This document shows positions 53,347-61,512 of a stretch of DNA of 64,000 nt, in pieces; positions within the stretch are counted from its first letter, which is position 1, and each line of letters begins with the position of its first letter. The position numbers and the translations under genes are program-made. This stretch comes from Chitinophagaceae bacterium (GTDB lineage Bacteria > Bacteroidota > Bacteroidia > Chitinophagales > Chitinophagaceae): contig JAEUVB010000013.1 of assembly GCA_016786845.1 (NCBI GenBank), positions 62,001 to 126,000 on the forward strand, in the 5' to 3' direction. The notes beneath the pieces are model-generated. The model was not told where the DNA came from and searched no databases. It saw only the letters and a list, made by a program, of their open reading frames with translations.

Positions 53347-53949
53347 TCATCCGATAGACTTACTTTGAGCTATCAAAAAAACCTCGTGTCCTTTTCTCGA
53401 AGGGATCGAATTGTAGCAGGGTTCTATTATCACCGAAGAAAAAATCGGTTCAAATAAGGATTTGTATTCCTCCACAGACCCTCCAAAAGGCGGACCATCT
53501 TTTTCGAATTCAATGCAAAACATAACACCGGCCAGCTTACCGCCAAGTGCAAGATTACGATACATGTGCTGAACATATTCCCGCCTCATCGCAGGTGGCA
53601 ATGCACAAAAAAATGTTTGTTCCAGAATTAAATCATAATTCCCCTGATGTTCAAAAAAATCACCATGTAATACTTGAACCTCAGGTAAATTTTTATATTT
53701 ATTTCTAAGCAACATCACCGGGTCCTCTGCTAAATCGATCAAGGTGATATTGTTAAATCCGTGACTGATTAAATAATCGGCCTCATGCGCATTTCCACAA
53801 CCCGGTATAAGAATTCGTAATTCTTTATCGGTCAATTGATCGATATACTCCTTCAAGGGTGTTGAAACATCACCGACATCCCAACCTGTTTCTTGCTGTT
53901 GATATCGTTCTTGCCAAAAATGTGCATTTAAGGAATTGGATGGATTCAT
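53347..53949 (-). CDS. TPMT-family class I SAM methyltransferase
   Basis: A 200-residue methyltransferase of the thiopurine S-methyltransferase family. It begins with the TPMT pattern FWQERYQQQETGWDVG, then motif I LRILIPGCGNAHEADYL, GDFFEHQG and FFCALPPAMRREYV, then MFCIEFEKDGPPFGGS. The family often methylates thiol, halide, selenium or tellurium compounds, which fits a sulfur island, but the substrate is not known. It begins 1 bp after the T9SS protein stop and is probably in the same transcript from the 55584 promoter. Confidence 0.85.
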   Translation of the reverse strand: MNPSNSLNAHFWQERYQQQETGWDVGDVSTPLKEYIDQLTDKELRILIPGCGNAHEADYLISHGFNNITLIDLAEDPVMLLRNKYKNLPEVQVLHGDFFEHQGNYDLILEQTFFCALPPAMRREYVQHMYRNLALGGKLAGVMFCIEFEKDGPPFGGSVEEYKSLFEPIFSSVIIEPCYNSIPSRKGHEVFLIAQSKSIG

Positions 53950-53950
53950 A

Positions 53951-55561
53951 TTATTTGGGTTGACGGGATAGCATTTGAAGTGTCTGACATTTTTCCTGAC
54001 AGCATAATTCGATAAAAATACTACCCGTTTGATGATCCGGCAAATTGAACGAATACAAATTTTCTCCTATTTGTAAATGATCCAATGAATACACTGCTAA
54101 ACTTCGCCCTATTGCATCCTTGATTCGGATATCCGCATGAGATGCTCCCGGATTATAAAACTTGACATTTAACTGGCCTAACGATGGATTTGGATAAACC
54201 TGAAACTGAGTAAGGATAGAAAGTTCTACCGGTGCGGTAACCGCCGAGGGACTTCGTTTTAACCATACCTCATAAATGGTTGAAAGTGGATTACTTTGTG
54301 TTCCGGTATTGGTCAGAAAAATTAAGGGTGCTGAACTATTAATTCCCCCGACTATGTATCCGATGAGTATAGAATCTACAGCAATTTGATCGACCCGAAT
54401 AATTTCGTGTTCTGTGTGAGGGATATTTTTATTTATAATAAATTCAGCACTTGCACCGAGATAGCCCGGCATTTCAGCAATCTTATTTTCCGTCATAACT
54501 CCGACAGAATTTCGTTTGACCAATGTAATGGCCTTGGTAAATGGCACGTCATTATTCTGTACAATAATTCCGGCACTGTCATAATATTGGCTGATCCCTC
54601 CAAAAAAAACATTCTGCATTTCCGAAGATAAAGAATCATACAAGGCACATTTCGCTGAATGATAATGATTCAAATACTGTGAAAAAGTATTATTGACCGT
54701 ATGCCCGGTGGCAGTGATATCGACTGAATTCAAATATGGCAAATCTACATTGTACTGAAACACTCCCGAGAAGGCTGTAAACCCTTCAACTTGTCCCGGA
54801 AATATTTGAGGCAACAAATTATAATCTCTTCTATGTAAATTCTGTGAATCGTTGATCGCTATGTAATTACCGATGCTCATCGTTTGTCCATTATCGTTTA
54901 TTTCAAATTTTCGGATTTGATTGGTATAGACTTGAGTGTATGAAGCCCCCCCCATGGGATTGTATCGGCCATCAAACTTGTTGCCACCCACTAAATAAAA
55001 GGTTTGGCCGATTCGACCTAGGTGTCCGCCGGTAACCGCTACACGGCTATCTGTAATTTGCCGGAAATAGGGAACGATAGACTGCGCATTTTTAATGGCC
55101 CAAACGAGACTGTCTAATTTTACCGCAGTCAGTTTGTCATAGGTGATATGATCTAATGCCGTTGCACTATATCCATATCCTCCGGTTAAATAAAGGGTAT
55201 TGTCTCGCTGCGAAAATTGCATATTGGTACTTTGAAGTTGTTCCGCAAGAGATGTCGGCAAAGTATTTACACTGGCTGTCCATAATTGTTGCGTCGTTGG
55301 GTTTATGACATAGATCAATTGGTTATTTCCCGCTGCAAGGAATGTTACAGGTGGCTGCCTCCGATGTAAACCATCGGTACGCCCACCGATGAGTACCCAC
55401 TCGCCATTGATCTGCCCTGCAGAAAAAGATTGAATTCCATCAAAACCATTGATATTTAACGGTTTCAAATTTACCTGATAGCCACTGCCAATCTGAGCAA
55501 GTGCATTCCAATGATTAAGTAATAGGATAAATAAAATAATTCTCGCCATGATGAGTTTCAA
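53951..55561 (-). CDS. T9SS-secreted kelch-like protein
   Basis: A 536-residue secreted protein with signal peptide ending LNHWNALAQ. The central part shows kelch-like beta-propeller blades (NGEWVLIGGRTDGLHRR, NTLYLTGGYGYSATAL, QTFYLVGGNKFDGRYNP). The C-terminal domain LTQFQVYPNPSLGQLNVKF to LQMLSRQPK is a T9SS type A sorting signal. A role at the surface is likely but a substrate is unknown. A GTGA-N6-TCAC site and TAACTTTG element in front place it in the sulfur-regulator circuit, and a TPMT-like gene follows after 1 bp. Confidence 0.82.
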   Translation of the reverse strand: MKLIMARIILFILLLNHWNALAQIGSGYQVNLKPLNINGFDGIQSFSAGQINGEWVLIGGRTDGLHRRQPPVTFLAAGNNQLIYVINPTTQQLWTASVNTLPTSLAEQLQSTNMQFSQRDNTLYLTGGYGYSATALDHITYDKLTAVKLDSLVWAIKNAQSIVPYFRQITDSRVAVTGGHLGRIGQTFYLVGGNKFDGRYNPMGGASYTQVYTNQIRKFEINDNGQTMSIGNYIAINDSQNLHRRDYNLLPQIFPGQVEGFTAFSGVFQYNVDLPYLNSVDITATGHTVNNTFSQYLNHYHSAKCALYDSLSSEMQNVFFGGISQYYDSAGIIVQNNDVPFTKAITLVKRNSVGVMTENKIAEMPGYLGASAEFIINKNIPHTEHEIIRVDQIAVDSILIGYIVGGINSSAPLIFLTNTGTQSNPLSTIYEVWLKRSPSAVTAPVELSILTQFQVYPNPSLGQLNVKFYNPGASHADIRIKDAIGRSLAVYSLDHLQIGENLYSFNLPDHQTGSIFIELCCQEKCQTLQMLSRQPK

Positions 55562-55583
55562 GTTTAAAATGAAATGAAAGAGG

Positions 55584-55591
55584 CAAAGTTA
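55584..55591 (-). promoter_or_regulatory. -7 element of the 55561 gene
   Basis: TAACTTTG on the minus strand matches TAnnTTTG. Its 3' end is 36.5 bp from the centre of the operator at 55613-55628. Confidence 0.62.
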
Positions 55592-55612
55592 ATTTCGGGG
55601 CTAGTAATGGCT

Positions 55613-55628
55613 TGTGACATTGGTCACA
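55613..55628 (-). promoter_or_regulatory. Crp/Fnr-type operator of the T9SS/methyltransferase unit
   Basis: TGTGACATTGGTCACA contains GTGA-CATTGG-TCAC with extra flanking T/A, a CRP-type consensus centred at 55620.5. It overlaps the final codons of the Crp/Fnr gene (ending at 55624). Confidence 0.78.
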
Positions 55629-56253
55629 GAGAATGTAAATATTCAATTTGATTACGGTGGAGTTTTACCTTGCCCAATTGTTCCATTTTTTTCAATAATC
55701 TGGAGATGACCTCACGGGACGAATTCAACTCATCAGCGATTTCTTGGTGAGACAGTCCAATTAAATGATTACCGGTTGTTTCTACATGCCGATGCAAATA
55801 ATGCTCCAAACGTTCGTCCATTTTCCGAAAAGCCACATGATCAATGACGGTGAGCATTTCTTCAAATCGATCGCGATAGGTTTCAACCACAAACTGATAC
55901 CAGCTTTTATTTTCCGACATCCATCGTTTCATGTGTTCGAGCGGAATCATGATTACCTCAGTATCTTCAACAGCTATAGCTAAAATTTGACTGGCCTCCA
56001 TCCTTACTGCACAAATCATAGACAATGCGCATGCTTGACCGGGCTTTAGATAATACATAAAAAATTCATTCCCCTCTTCATCTTCGCGGTAAACTTTGAC
56101 CAAGCCCTTCAACACAAGCATCGTGTGTTTCATATACTGCCCCGTACGAATAAGCGCTTCACCTTTCGAGAATTGTCGCACCTGTCCGTGATCTGAAATA
56201 CTGCTCAACAGTTCCGTATCAAATTCAGGAAATAATTCATCCATTTTATTCAT
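55624..56253 (-). CDS. Crp/Fnr family transcriptional regulator
   Basis: A 209-residue regulator. Residues about 20-110 are a cyclic-nucleotide-binding-like domain (FSKGEALIRTGQYMKHTMLV, LKPGQACALSMICAVRME), with Cys75 and Cys81 five residues apart. The C-terminal helix-turn-helix is LSHQEIADELNSSREVISRLL. Arg180, Glu181 and Arg185 match the E. coli CRP residues that read GTGA. Signal is unknown; the Cys pair could sense oxidant or persulfide, and no cAMP-binding arginine is clear. The ATG at 56253 is preferred because a TACATTTG element at 56271-56278 lies between it and an upstream ATG at 56286. Confidence 0.9.
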   Translation of the reverse strand: MNKMDELFPEFDTELLSSISDHGQVRQFSKGEALIRTGQYMKHTMLVLKGLVKVYREDEEGNEFFMYYLKPGQACALSMICAVRMEASQILAIAVEDTEVIMIPLEHMKRWMSENKSWYQFVVETYRDRFEEMLTVIDHVAFRKMDERLEHYLHRHVETTGNHLIGLSHQEIADELNSSREVISRLLKKMEQLGKVKLHRNQIEYLHSL

Positions 56254-56270
56254 TGAAGGCCCCTTTGCTC

Positions 56271-56278
56271 CAAATGTA
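56271..56278 (-). promoter_or_regulatory. -7 element of the Crp/Fnr gene
   Basis: TACATTTG on the minus strand matches TAnnTTTG and leaves a leader of about 13 nt before the ATG at 56253. No GTGA-N6-TCAC palindrome is present upstream, so autoregulation by this site type is not indicated. Confidence 0.55.
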
Positions 56279-56370
56279 ATCATCATTTAACTTTATCCCT
56301 AACCTTCCTATATTCCGGGCCAATATTTATTTTGAAAATCGCTAAAAAACCAGCAATTTTGCACTCCCCT

Positions 56371-57408
56371 ATGAACCCGATTGAAGCGCTTGCGGATCAA
56401 CTTTCCTATCCTCGAAAAATAACCATCACCCATCATTTCAATCCGGATGCCGACGCACTCGGATCGTCTCTGGGATTGATGCATTATTTGCAAGCTAAAG
56501 GTCACAACTGTAAAGTCATTTCACCGAATACCATGCCCGAATTCCTGAAATGGATGCCCGGAGCAAATGAGGTACTCATTTATGAATTGGACAAATCGGC
56601 AGCGGAAGAATGGATCAACGAATCCGATATGGTCTTTTCGTTGGATTACAATCACTTTTCCCGTACGAAAATCATGGAACAGACCCTGGCTTCCTTCAAA
56701 GGCATACGGGTTATGATGGACCATCACCTTTTTCCGGATCTGGCTTCTTTTGATTATGGAGTCAGTACACCGCTGAAAAGCAGTACTTGTGAAATGGTAT
56801 ATGATTTCATCAATCTACAGGGCGACAATTCACTCATCAACATCAACATCGGCAAATGCCTTTATGCGGGCTGCATGACAGATACCGGGTCATTTAAATT
56901 TCCTTGTACTACAGGCTCCGTACATCGTATGGTTGCCGATTTGATGGACCGCGGACTGGAAACAGCGCCGATTCATCAAGCTATATTTGATACTTATCAG
57001 GAAAACCGACTTCGTTTTTTAGGATATGTACTCTCAGAGAAAATGATCATTTTCCCTGAACAGCATACCGCTTTAATTGCCATTAGTCGCGAGGAATTAA
57101 ACAAATTTCATATTTCTACCGGTGATACGGAAGGAATAGTTAACTATCCATTAAGCTTAAACAACATTATTTTTTCTACTTTTATCAGCGAAAGGGAGGC
57201 AGAAATGCGAATTTCTTTCAGAAGTAAAGGCAATTTCAATGTCAATGATTTTGCCCGTTCTCATTTTGCCGGAGGTGGACATGCCAACGCAGCAGGAGGA
57301 CGTTCGGAGTTGACTTTAACACAAACAGTAGAACAATATATTCAAATCATACACGCTCACGAAAAACAATTACAACAATGTTTTCAAGAATTGCAAGCTT
57401 CTGTATAG
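56371..57408 (+). CDS. nrnA: bifunctional oligoribonuclease / pAp phosphatase (NrnA-like)
   Basis: A 345-residue DHH-family phosphoesterase. It degrades short RNA or nanoRNA and releases AMP from pAp. HHFNPDADALGSSLGL holds the first DHH motif, VMMDHHLFPD the second, and GGGHANAAGG the DHHA1 motif. The ATG at 56371 is chosen over a TTG at 56332. Its last 31 bp overlap the first FKBP gene, which starts at 57378. The FKBP cluster begins with the same transcript. Confidence 0.9.
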   Translation: MNPIEALADQLSYPRKITITHHFNPDADALGSSLGLMHYLQAKGHNCKVISPNTMPEFLKWMPGANEVLIYELDKSAAEEWINESDMVFSLDYNHFSRTKIMEQTLASFKGIRVMMDHHLFPDLASFDYGVSTPLKSSTCEMVYDFINLQGDNSLININIGKCLYAGCMTDTGSFKFPCTTGSVHRMVADLMDRGLETAPIHQAIFDTYQENRLRFLGYVLSEKMIIFPEQHTALIAISREELNKFHISTGDTEGIVNYPLSLNNIIFSTFISEREAEMRISFRSKGNFNVNDFARSHFAGGGHANAAGGRSELTLTQTVEQYIQIIHAHEKQLQQCFQELQASV

Positions 57409-58841
57409 CCGTCAGCCTCATGGCCCCAATGGTCATAAACGCCCAGACCACACAACCGGGTCGCACCACTCCGCAAGCGAGACCGCCACAACCCGCACCT
57501 GTAAAACAGGCGCCAGTAGCCCCGGTGCCCGCTGCCAAACCGTTAAACTTTAAGAAAACAGCTTCCGGAATTGAGTATGCCTATATTATTGACAAACCCA
57601 CTTCAGCCAAACCACAAGAGGGAGAAGTTATCCGGGTTCACATGCAGTCTGCTGCAAACAACCGCCTGCTGTATACTTCTACTACAGTGAATAAAGGTAA
57701 GCCGGTAGAATTCAGCATGAATAAACCTTCATTTAAAGGCGATATATCAGAAGTCATCGCCTTTATGAGTGTCGGAGATAGTATGGTGGCAATGGTCGAT
57801 GCTGAGACCATCTATAAGAATACCAAGAATAAAATGCCGGATTTTATCAAAAAAGGTGATAAAGTTCAGTATTTCATCCGTCTGGTTTCAATTAAAAGCA
57901 AGGAGCAGGTTCAAAAGGAACAACAAGAGGCCATGAACAAGCAGATTAAAGAACAAATGGCCAAACAACAGAAGGACAAGGAGAAGCAGAAAATTACGGA
58001 TGATAAAAACTTACAGGCTTATTTTAAGAAAAATAAAATCACTCCGACTAAAACTGCCAGTGGTTTATACTATTTAATCATCGAAGAAGGTACGGGCATG
58101 AAAGCTCAAAAAGACTATGAAATCAGTATGAATTACAGTGGCTATCTGATGGATGGAACCAAGGTTGATTCCAATACTGATACTTTATTTAAGCATATGA
58201 CTCCATATACTTTCAGACTAGGTACAGGATCAGTGATGGCCGGTTGGGAAGAAGGCGTGGCATTATTATCTAAAGGCAGCAAGGCTAAATTATTTGTCCC
58301 CTCAGGAATGGCTTATGGTTCTACACCGCGTCCGGCAAATGCCAATACAAAGGCTATTCCTGCGAATAGCCCACTAATTTTTGATCTTGAAGTTTTAGAT
58401 GTCAAGGAACCTGTGAATGAAGATTTAGAATTACAGAAAATATTCAAACAACGCAACATCAATCCGACCAAAACGGCGAGCGGCTTGTACTACCAAATTA
58501 CTCAGGAAGGTAATGGTCCGCTCCCTCAAGCCGGTGAAAAAATGGTGATGAACTATACCGGTTTTTTACTGGATGGAACTAAATTCGACTCAAACGTGGA
58601 TACCGCATTTAAGCATACCACACCTTTTGAATTTGAATTAGGCAAAGGCATGGTTGTAAAAGGATGGGATGAAGGGATTGCACTTTTGAAAAAAGGAAGC
58701 AAAGCAACTTTATACATCCCTTCTAACTTAGCCTACGGCGGACGTCCAAAACCGGGCGGTCCGGCTAACCCGAAAGGAATACCGGCTTATAGTACGCTTA
58801 TATTCGACGTAGAATTAGTAGATATCAAACCTAAACAATAA
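57378..58841 (+). CDS. double-FKBP peptidyl-prolyl isomerase
   Basis: A 487-residue secreted protein with signal peptide ending MVINAQ. A Pro/Ala/Gln-rich linker (35-60) follows. It has three similar modules: a degenerate one at about 60-180 without the aromatic signature and two FKBP domains at about 215-345 and 360-487. Each domain has a Y-SG or Y-TG tyrosine (MNYSGYLMDGTKVDSN, MNYTGFLLDGTKFDSN) and the active GWEEGVALL or GWDEGIALL followed by PSxLAYG. It assists folding in the periplasm. It overlaps nrnA and is followed by two more FKBP genes. Confidence 0.88.
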   Translation: MFSRIASFCIAVSLMAPMVINAQTTQPGRTTPQARPPQPAPVKQAPVAPVPAAKPLNFKKTASGIEYAYIIDKPTSAKPQEGEVIRVHMQSAANNRLLYTSTTVNKGKPVEFSMNKPSFKGDISEVIAFMSVGDSMVAMVDAETIYKNTKNKMPDFIKKGDKVQYFIRLVSIKSKEQVQKEQQEAMNKQIKEQMAKQQKDKEKQKITDDKNLQAYFKKNKITPTKTASGLYYLIIEEGTGMKAQKDYEISMNYSGYLMDGTKVDSNTDTLFKHMTPYTFRLGTGSVMAGWEEGVALLSKGSKAKLFVPSGMAYGSTPRPANANTKAIPANSPLIFDLEVLDVKEPVNEDLELQKIFKQRNINPTKTASGLYYQITQEGNGPLPQAGEKMVMNYTGFLLDGTKFDSNVDTAFKHTTPFEFELGKGMVVKGWDEGIALLKKGSKATLYIPSNLAYGGRPKPGGPANPKGIPAYSTLIFDVELVDIKPKQ

Positions 58842-58861
58842 ATATACACAAAAACAAAAAC

Positions 58862-59785
58862 ATGAGAAAAATTGCCCCTCTGATGCTGCTTACTGCGGCT
58901 ACACTCTTTAGCTGCACCGGCGGCATGAAGGAATTCAAAACCCTGAAATCAGGTGTTAAATACAAAATCGTTGATGATAAAAAAGGTGATAAAAAAGCTG
59001 TCGTCGGCTCGATGATCACAATGAATATCACTACCAAATTGAAAGACAGTGTCCTGTTTGAATCCATGAAACAAAACAATGGACAACCGATTGAAACCCC
59101 TGTTAATGCGCCTATGCAAAGTGGCGATATCATGGAGGTATTTCCTGAACTTACCGAAGGTGATAGCGTCATCATAGAGGTGCCTGTAGATAGCCTGTTT
59201 AAAGGAGGCCAACCATTACCACCATTTATGAAATCAGGTGACAATCTTTCCTTTTATGTGAAATTGATTTCCGTAAAATCAAAAGAAGAATTTGAAAAAT
59301 CAAAACTGGAGGCGTCAAAAAAGCAACTTGAAATTGATGACAAAGCCATTAACGATTATCTGACCAAAAATAACCTGAAAGCAAATAAAACTGCTTCCGG
59401 CTTATATTATATCATCAACACACCCGGTTCCGGACCGAATGCATCTGCCGGTAAAATGATCACCATGAATTATACGGGCATGTTACTTGACGGCACTAAG
59501 TTTGATTCTAATGAAGATCCTGCTTTTCAACACCCTCAAGCATTTGAATTTACACTTGGCCAGGGTATGGTCATCAAAGGATGGGATGAAGGGATTGCTT
59601 TAATGAATGTAGGAACCAAAGCGACATTAATTATCCCTTCTCCGCTGGCATATGGCGAACGATCTATGCCGGGCAGTGAAGCCAACCCTAAAGGTATACC
59701 AGCAAATTCTCCATTGGTTTTCAATGTGGAAGTAAAGGCTATCAAAGATGCACCGGCAGAAGCTTCTGCTCCAGCTGTAAAATAA
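58862..59785 (+). CDS. FKBP-type peptidyl-prolyl isomerase lipoprotein
   Basis: A 307-residue lipoprotein (LFSC, Cys18) with a degenerate N-terminal half (FKTLKSGVKYKIVDDKKGDK) that keeps the fold without the active-site residues and a functional C-terminal FKBP domain (MNYTGMLLDGTKFDSN, GWDEGIALMNVG, PSPLAYGERSMPG). It begins 20 bp after the first FKBP gene. It is anchored in the inner leaflet of the outer membrane or in the inner membrane. Confidence 0.9.
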   Translation: MRKIAPLMLLTAATLFSCTGGMKEFKTLKSGVKYKIVDDKKGDKKAVVGSMITMNITTKLKDSVLFESMKQNNGQPIETPVNAPMQSGDIMEVFPELTEGDSVIIEVPVDSLFKGGQPLPPFMKSGDNLSFYVKLISVKSKEEFEKSKLEASKKQLEIDDKAINDYLTKNNLKANKTASGLYYIINTPGSGPNASAGKMITMNYTGMLLDGTKFDSNEDPAFQHPQAFEFTLGQGMVIKGWDEGIALMNVGTKATLIIPSPLAYGERSMPGSEANPKGIPANSPLVFNVEVKAIKDAPAEASAPAVK

Positions 59786-59807
59786 TCAATCTCTAAAATC
59801 AAAAAAT

Positions 59808-60695
59808 ATGAAGCAAAAAATTGCATTAAGTTTTGGACTCCTTGCCGGCTTGTTTAGCACTGCTGTAGCTCAAAAATCATTCACAAAATTAAAATCCGGT
59901 CTGGAGTATAAAATCATCAAAGATGTACCCGGTGATAAAAAGGCCGTCGAAGGTTCTATGATTACCATGCATATCAGAACTTCGTTAAATGACAGTACCC
60001 TGTTCGATTCATACAAAATGAACAACAATGAACCGGTACCGGCTACCATAAGCAAACCTCAAGCCAACGGGGATGTGATGGAAGGACTTACCCTGCTTTC
60101 AGCTGGTGATAGCGCACAATTTCGCACGCCTGTAGATTCGATTTTCAGAAATGGTCAAACCATACCACCTTTTGCTAAAAGTGGTGATTTTGTGATCTTT
60201 ACCGTAAAAATGATTACCGTAAAAACGCAAAAAGAAGCTAAGGAAGAACAGGAAAAAGCAGCTAAAGAACAAATAGCCATTGACGATAAATTGATCCAGG
60301 ATTACATTATTGCCAATCAACTTAAAGCGATTAAAACACCTTCCGGACTGTATTATGTCATCACGCAAAAAGGTAGCGGTGCCAATGCTGTTGCCGGACA
60401 AAAAGTGACCATGAACTATACCGGAAAATTGACAGACGGTTCTGTTTTTGATTCGAATACGGACCCGAAATTCAGCCATGTACAACCTTTTGAATTTGCG
60501 CTGGGCAGTGGCCAGGTGATCAAGGGTTGGGATGAAGGTATTGCTCTTTTGAACAAGGGTGCAAAAGCCATTTTGATTATCCCTTCTCCTCTGGCCTATG
60601 GAAACCGTTCTATGCCGGGCAACCCGAATAACCCTAAAGGCATTCCCGCCAATAGCGTGTTGGTGTTTGACGTGGAAATGGTGGACGCCAAATAA
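59808..60695 (+). CDS. FKBP-type peptidyl-prolyl isomerase, secreted
   Basis: A 295-residue protein with signal peptide (SFGLLAGLFSTAVAQ) and the same layout as its upstream paralogue: a degenerate first half (LKSGLEYKIIKDVPGDKKAV) and an active C-terminal FKBP domain (MNYTGKLTDGSVFDSN, GWDEGIALLNKG, PSPLAYGNRSMPGNP). The two are clear tandem duplicates; this copy lost the lipobox. It is followed by a perfect terminator, ending the nrnA-FKBP transcript. Confidence 0.9.
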   Translation: MKQKIALSFGLLAGLFSTAVAQKSFTKLKSGLEYKIIKDVPGDKKAVEGSMITMHIRTSLNDSTLFDSYKMNNNEPVPATISKPQANGDVMEGLTLLSAGDSAQFRTPVDSIFRNGQTIPPFAKSGDFVIFTVKMITVKTQKEAKEEQEKAAKEQIAIDDKLIQDYIIANQLKAIKTPSGLYYVITQKGSGANAVAGQKVTMNYTGKLTDGSVFDSNTDPKFSHVQPFEFALGSGQVIKGWDEGIALLNKGAKAILIIPSPLAYGNRSMPGNPNNPKGIPANSVLVFDVEMVDAK

Positions 60696-60712
60696 TGAAC
60701 GCTTACCAATTC

Positions 60713-60748
60713 ACAAAGCCGCAACGTATCGTTGCGGCTTTGTTTTTT
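60713..60748 (+). terminator. rho-independent terminator
   Basis: A perfect 14-bp stem ACAAAGCCGCAACG/CGTTGCGGCTTTGT around TAT is followed by T. It ends the FKBP gene run. Confidence 0.93.
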
Positions 60749-60807
60749 ACATTTGCATTCTTAAGAAGTTATCATCCGTCACCTAGTTCACCAACAAAAC
60801 ATATTTC

Positions 60808-61512
60808 ATGAAAAAAATACTTTACCTATTTCTTTTACTGACAGGATCATGCATAGCACAAGATCAGAACGGTGCAAAAACCATTGAGGTGGTTGAATAC
60901 AATCAATTACTAAAAGAAAATAAACAAGCTCAGCTCATCGACGTTCGTACCCCGGGAGAATTTGCCGAAGAACATTTGAATCAAGCCATGAATATTGATT
61001 TTAATTCACCCAATTTCAAAGAACAAGTTGGCAAGTTGGATAAGAGCAAACCGGTATTCATTTATTGTCTTTCAGGAGGTCGCAGCAACAGTGCAATGTC
61101 GATGATGAAGGAAATGGGATTTAAGTCTCTGTACAACATGAAAGGAGGAATTTTACAATGGAAAAGTAGTAATCTACCCTTGACGATGGATAATGGTAAT
61201 CCCTCTTGGAAAGGCATGACTCAAAATGAATTTAACAATGCTATATCCGGAAACATTCCGGTTTTAGTTGATTTTAATGCGGTATGGTGCGGCCCATGTA
61301 AACAAATCAAACCTATCCTCGATGATCTCGCAAAAACGTATAGTAAAAAATTAAAAGTGATGTACGTCGACATTGATGTAAATAAATCTTTAGCAGACGA
61401 AATGAAGATTCGCAATATTCCTTTGATGATTTATTATAAAAATGGTGAAGTCGTTACGAATATAGAAGGCTTTACAGACAAGGAAAGATTGATTTCTATT
61501 CTTGGTCTCTAG
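60808..61512 (+). CDS. secreted rhodanese-thioredoxin fusion
   Basis: A 234-residue fusion with signal peptide ending SCIAQ. Residues about 28-125 are a rhodanese domain with active Cys in FIYCLSGGRSNSAM. Residues about 130-234 are a thioredoxin domain with WCGPCKQIKPIL. The pair suggests persulfide sulfur is delivered to, or reduced by, the fused thioredoxin in the periplasm, which is an inference. The 3' end overlaps the opposite-strand transporter gene by 4 bp. It sits outside the sulfur island but has the same chemistry. Confidence 0.9.
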   Translation: MKKILYLFLLLTGSCIAQDQNGAKTIEVVEYNQLLKENKQAQLIDVRTPGEFAEEHLNQAMNIDFNSPNFKEQVGKLDKSKPVFIYCLSGGRSNSAMSMMKEMGFKSLYNMKGGILQWKSSNLPLTMDNGNPSWKGMTQNEFNNAISGNIPVLVDFNAVWCGPCKQIKPILDDLAKTYSKKLKVMYVDIDVNKSLADEMKIRNIPLMIYYKNGEVVTNIEGFTDKERLISILGL

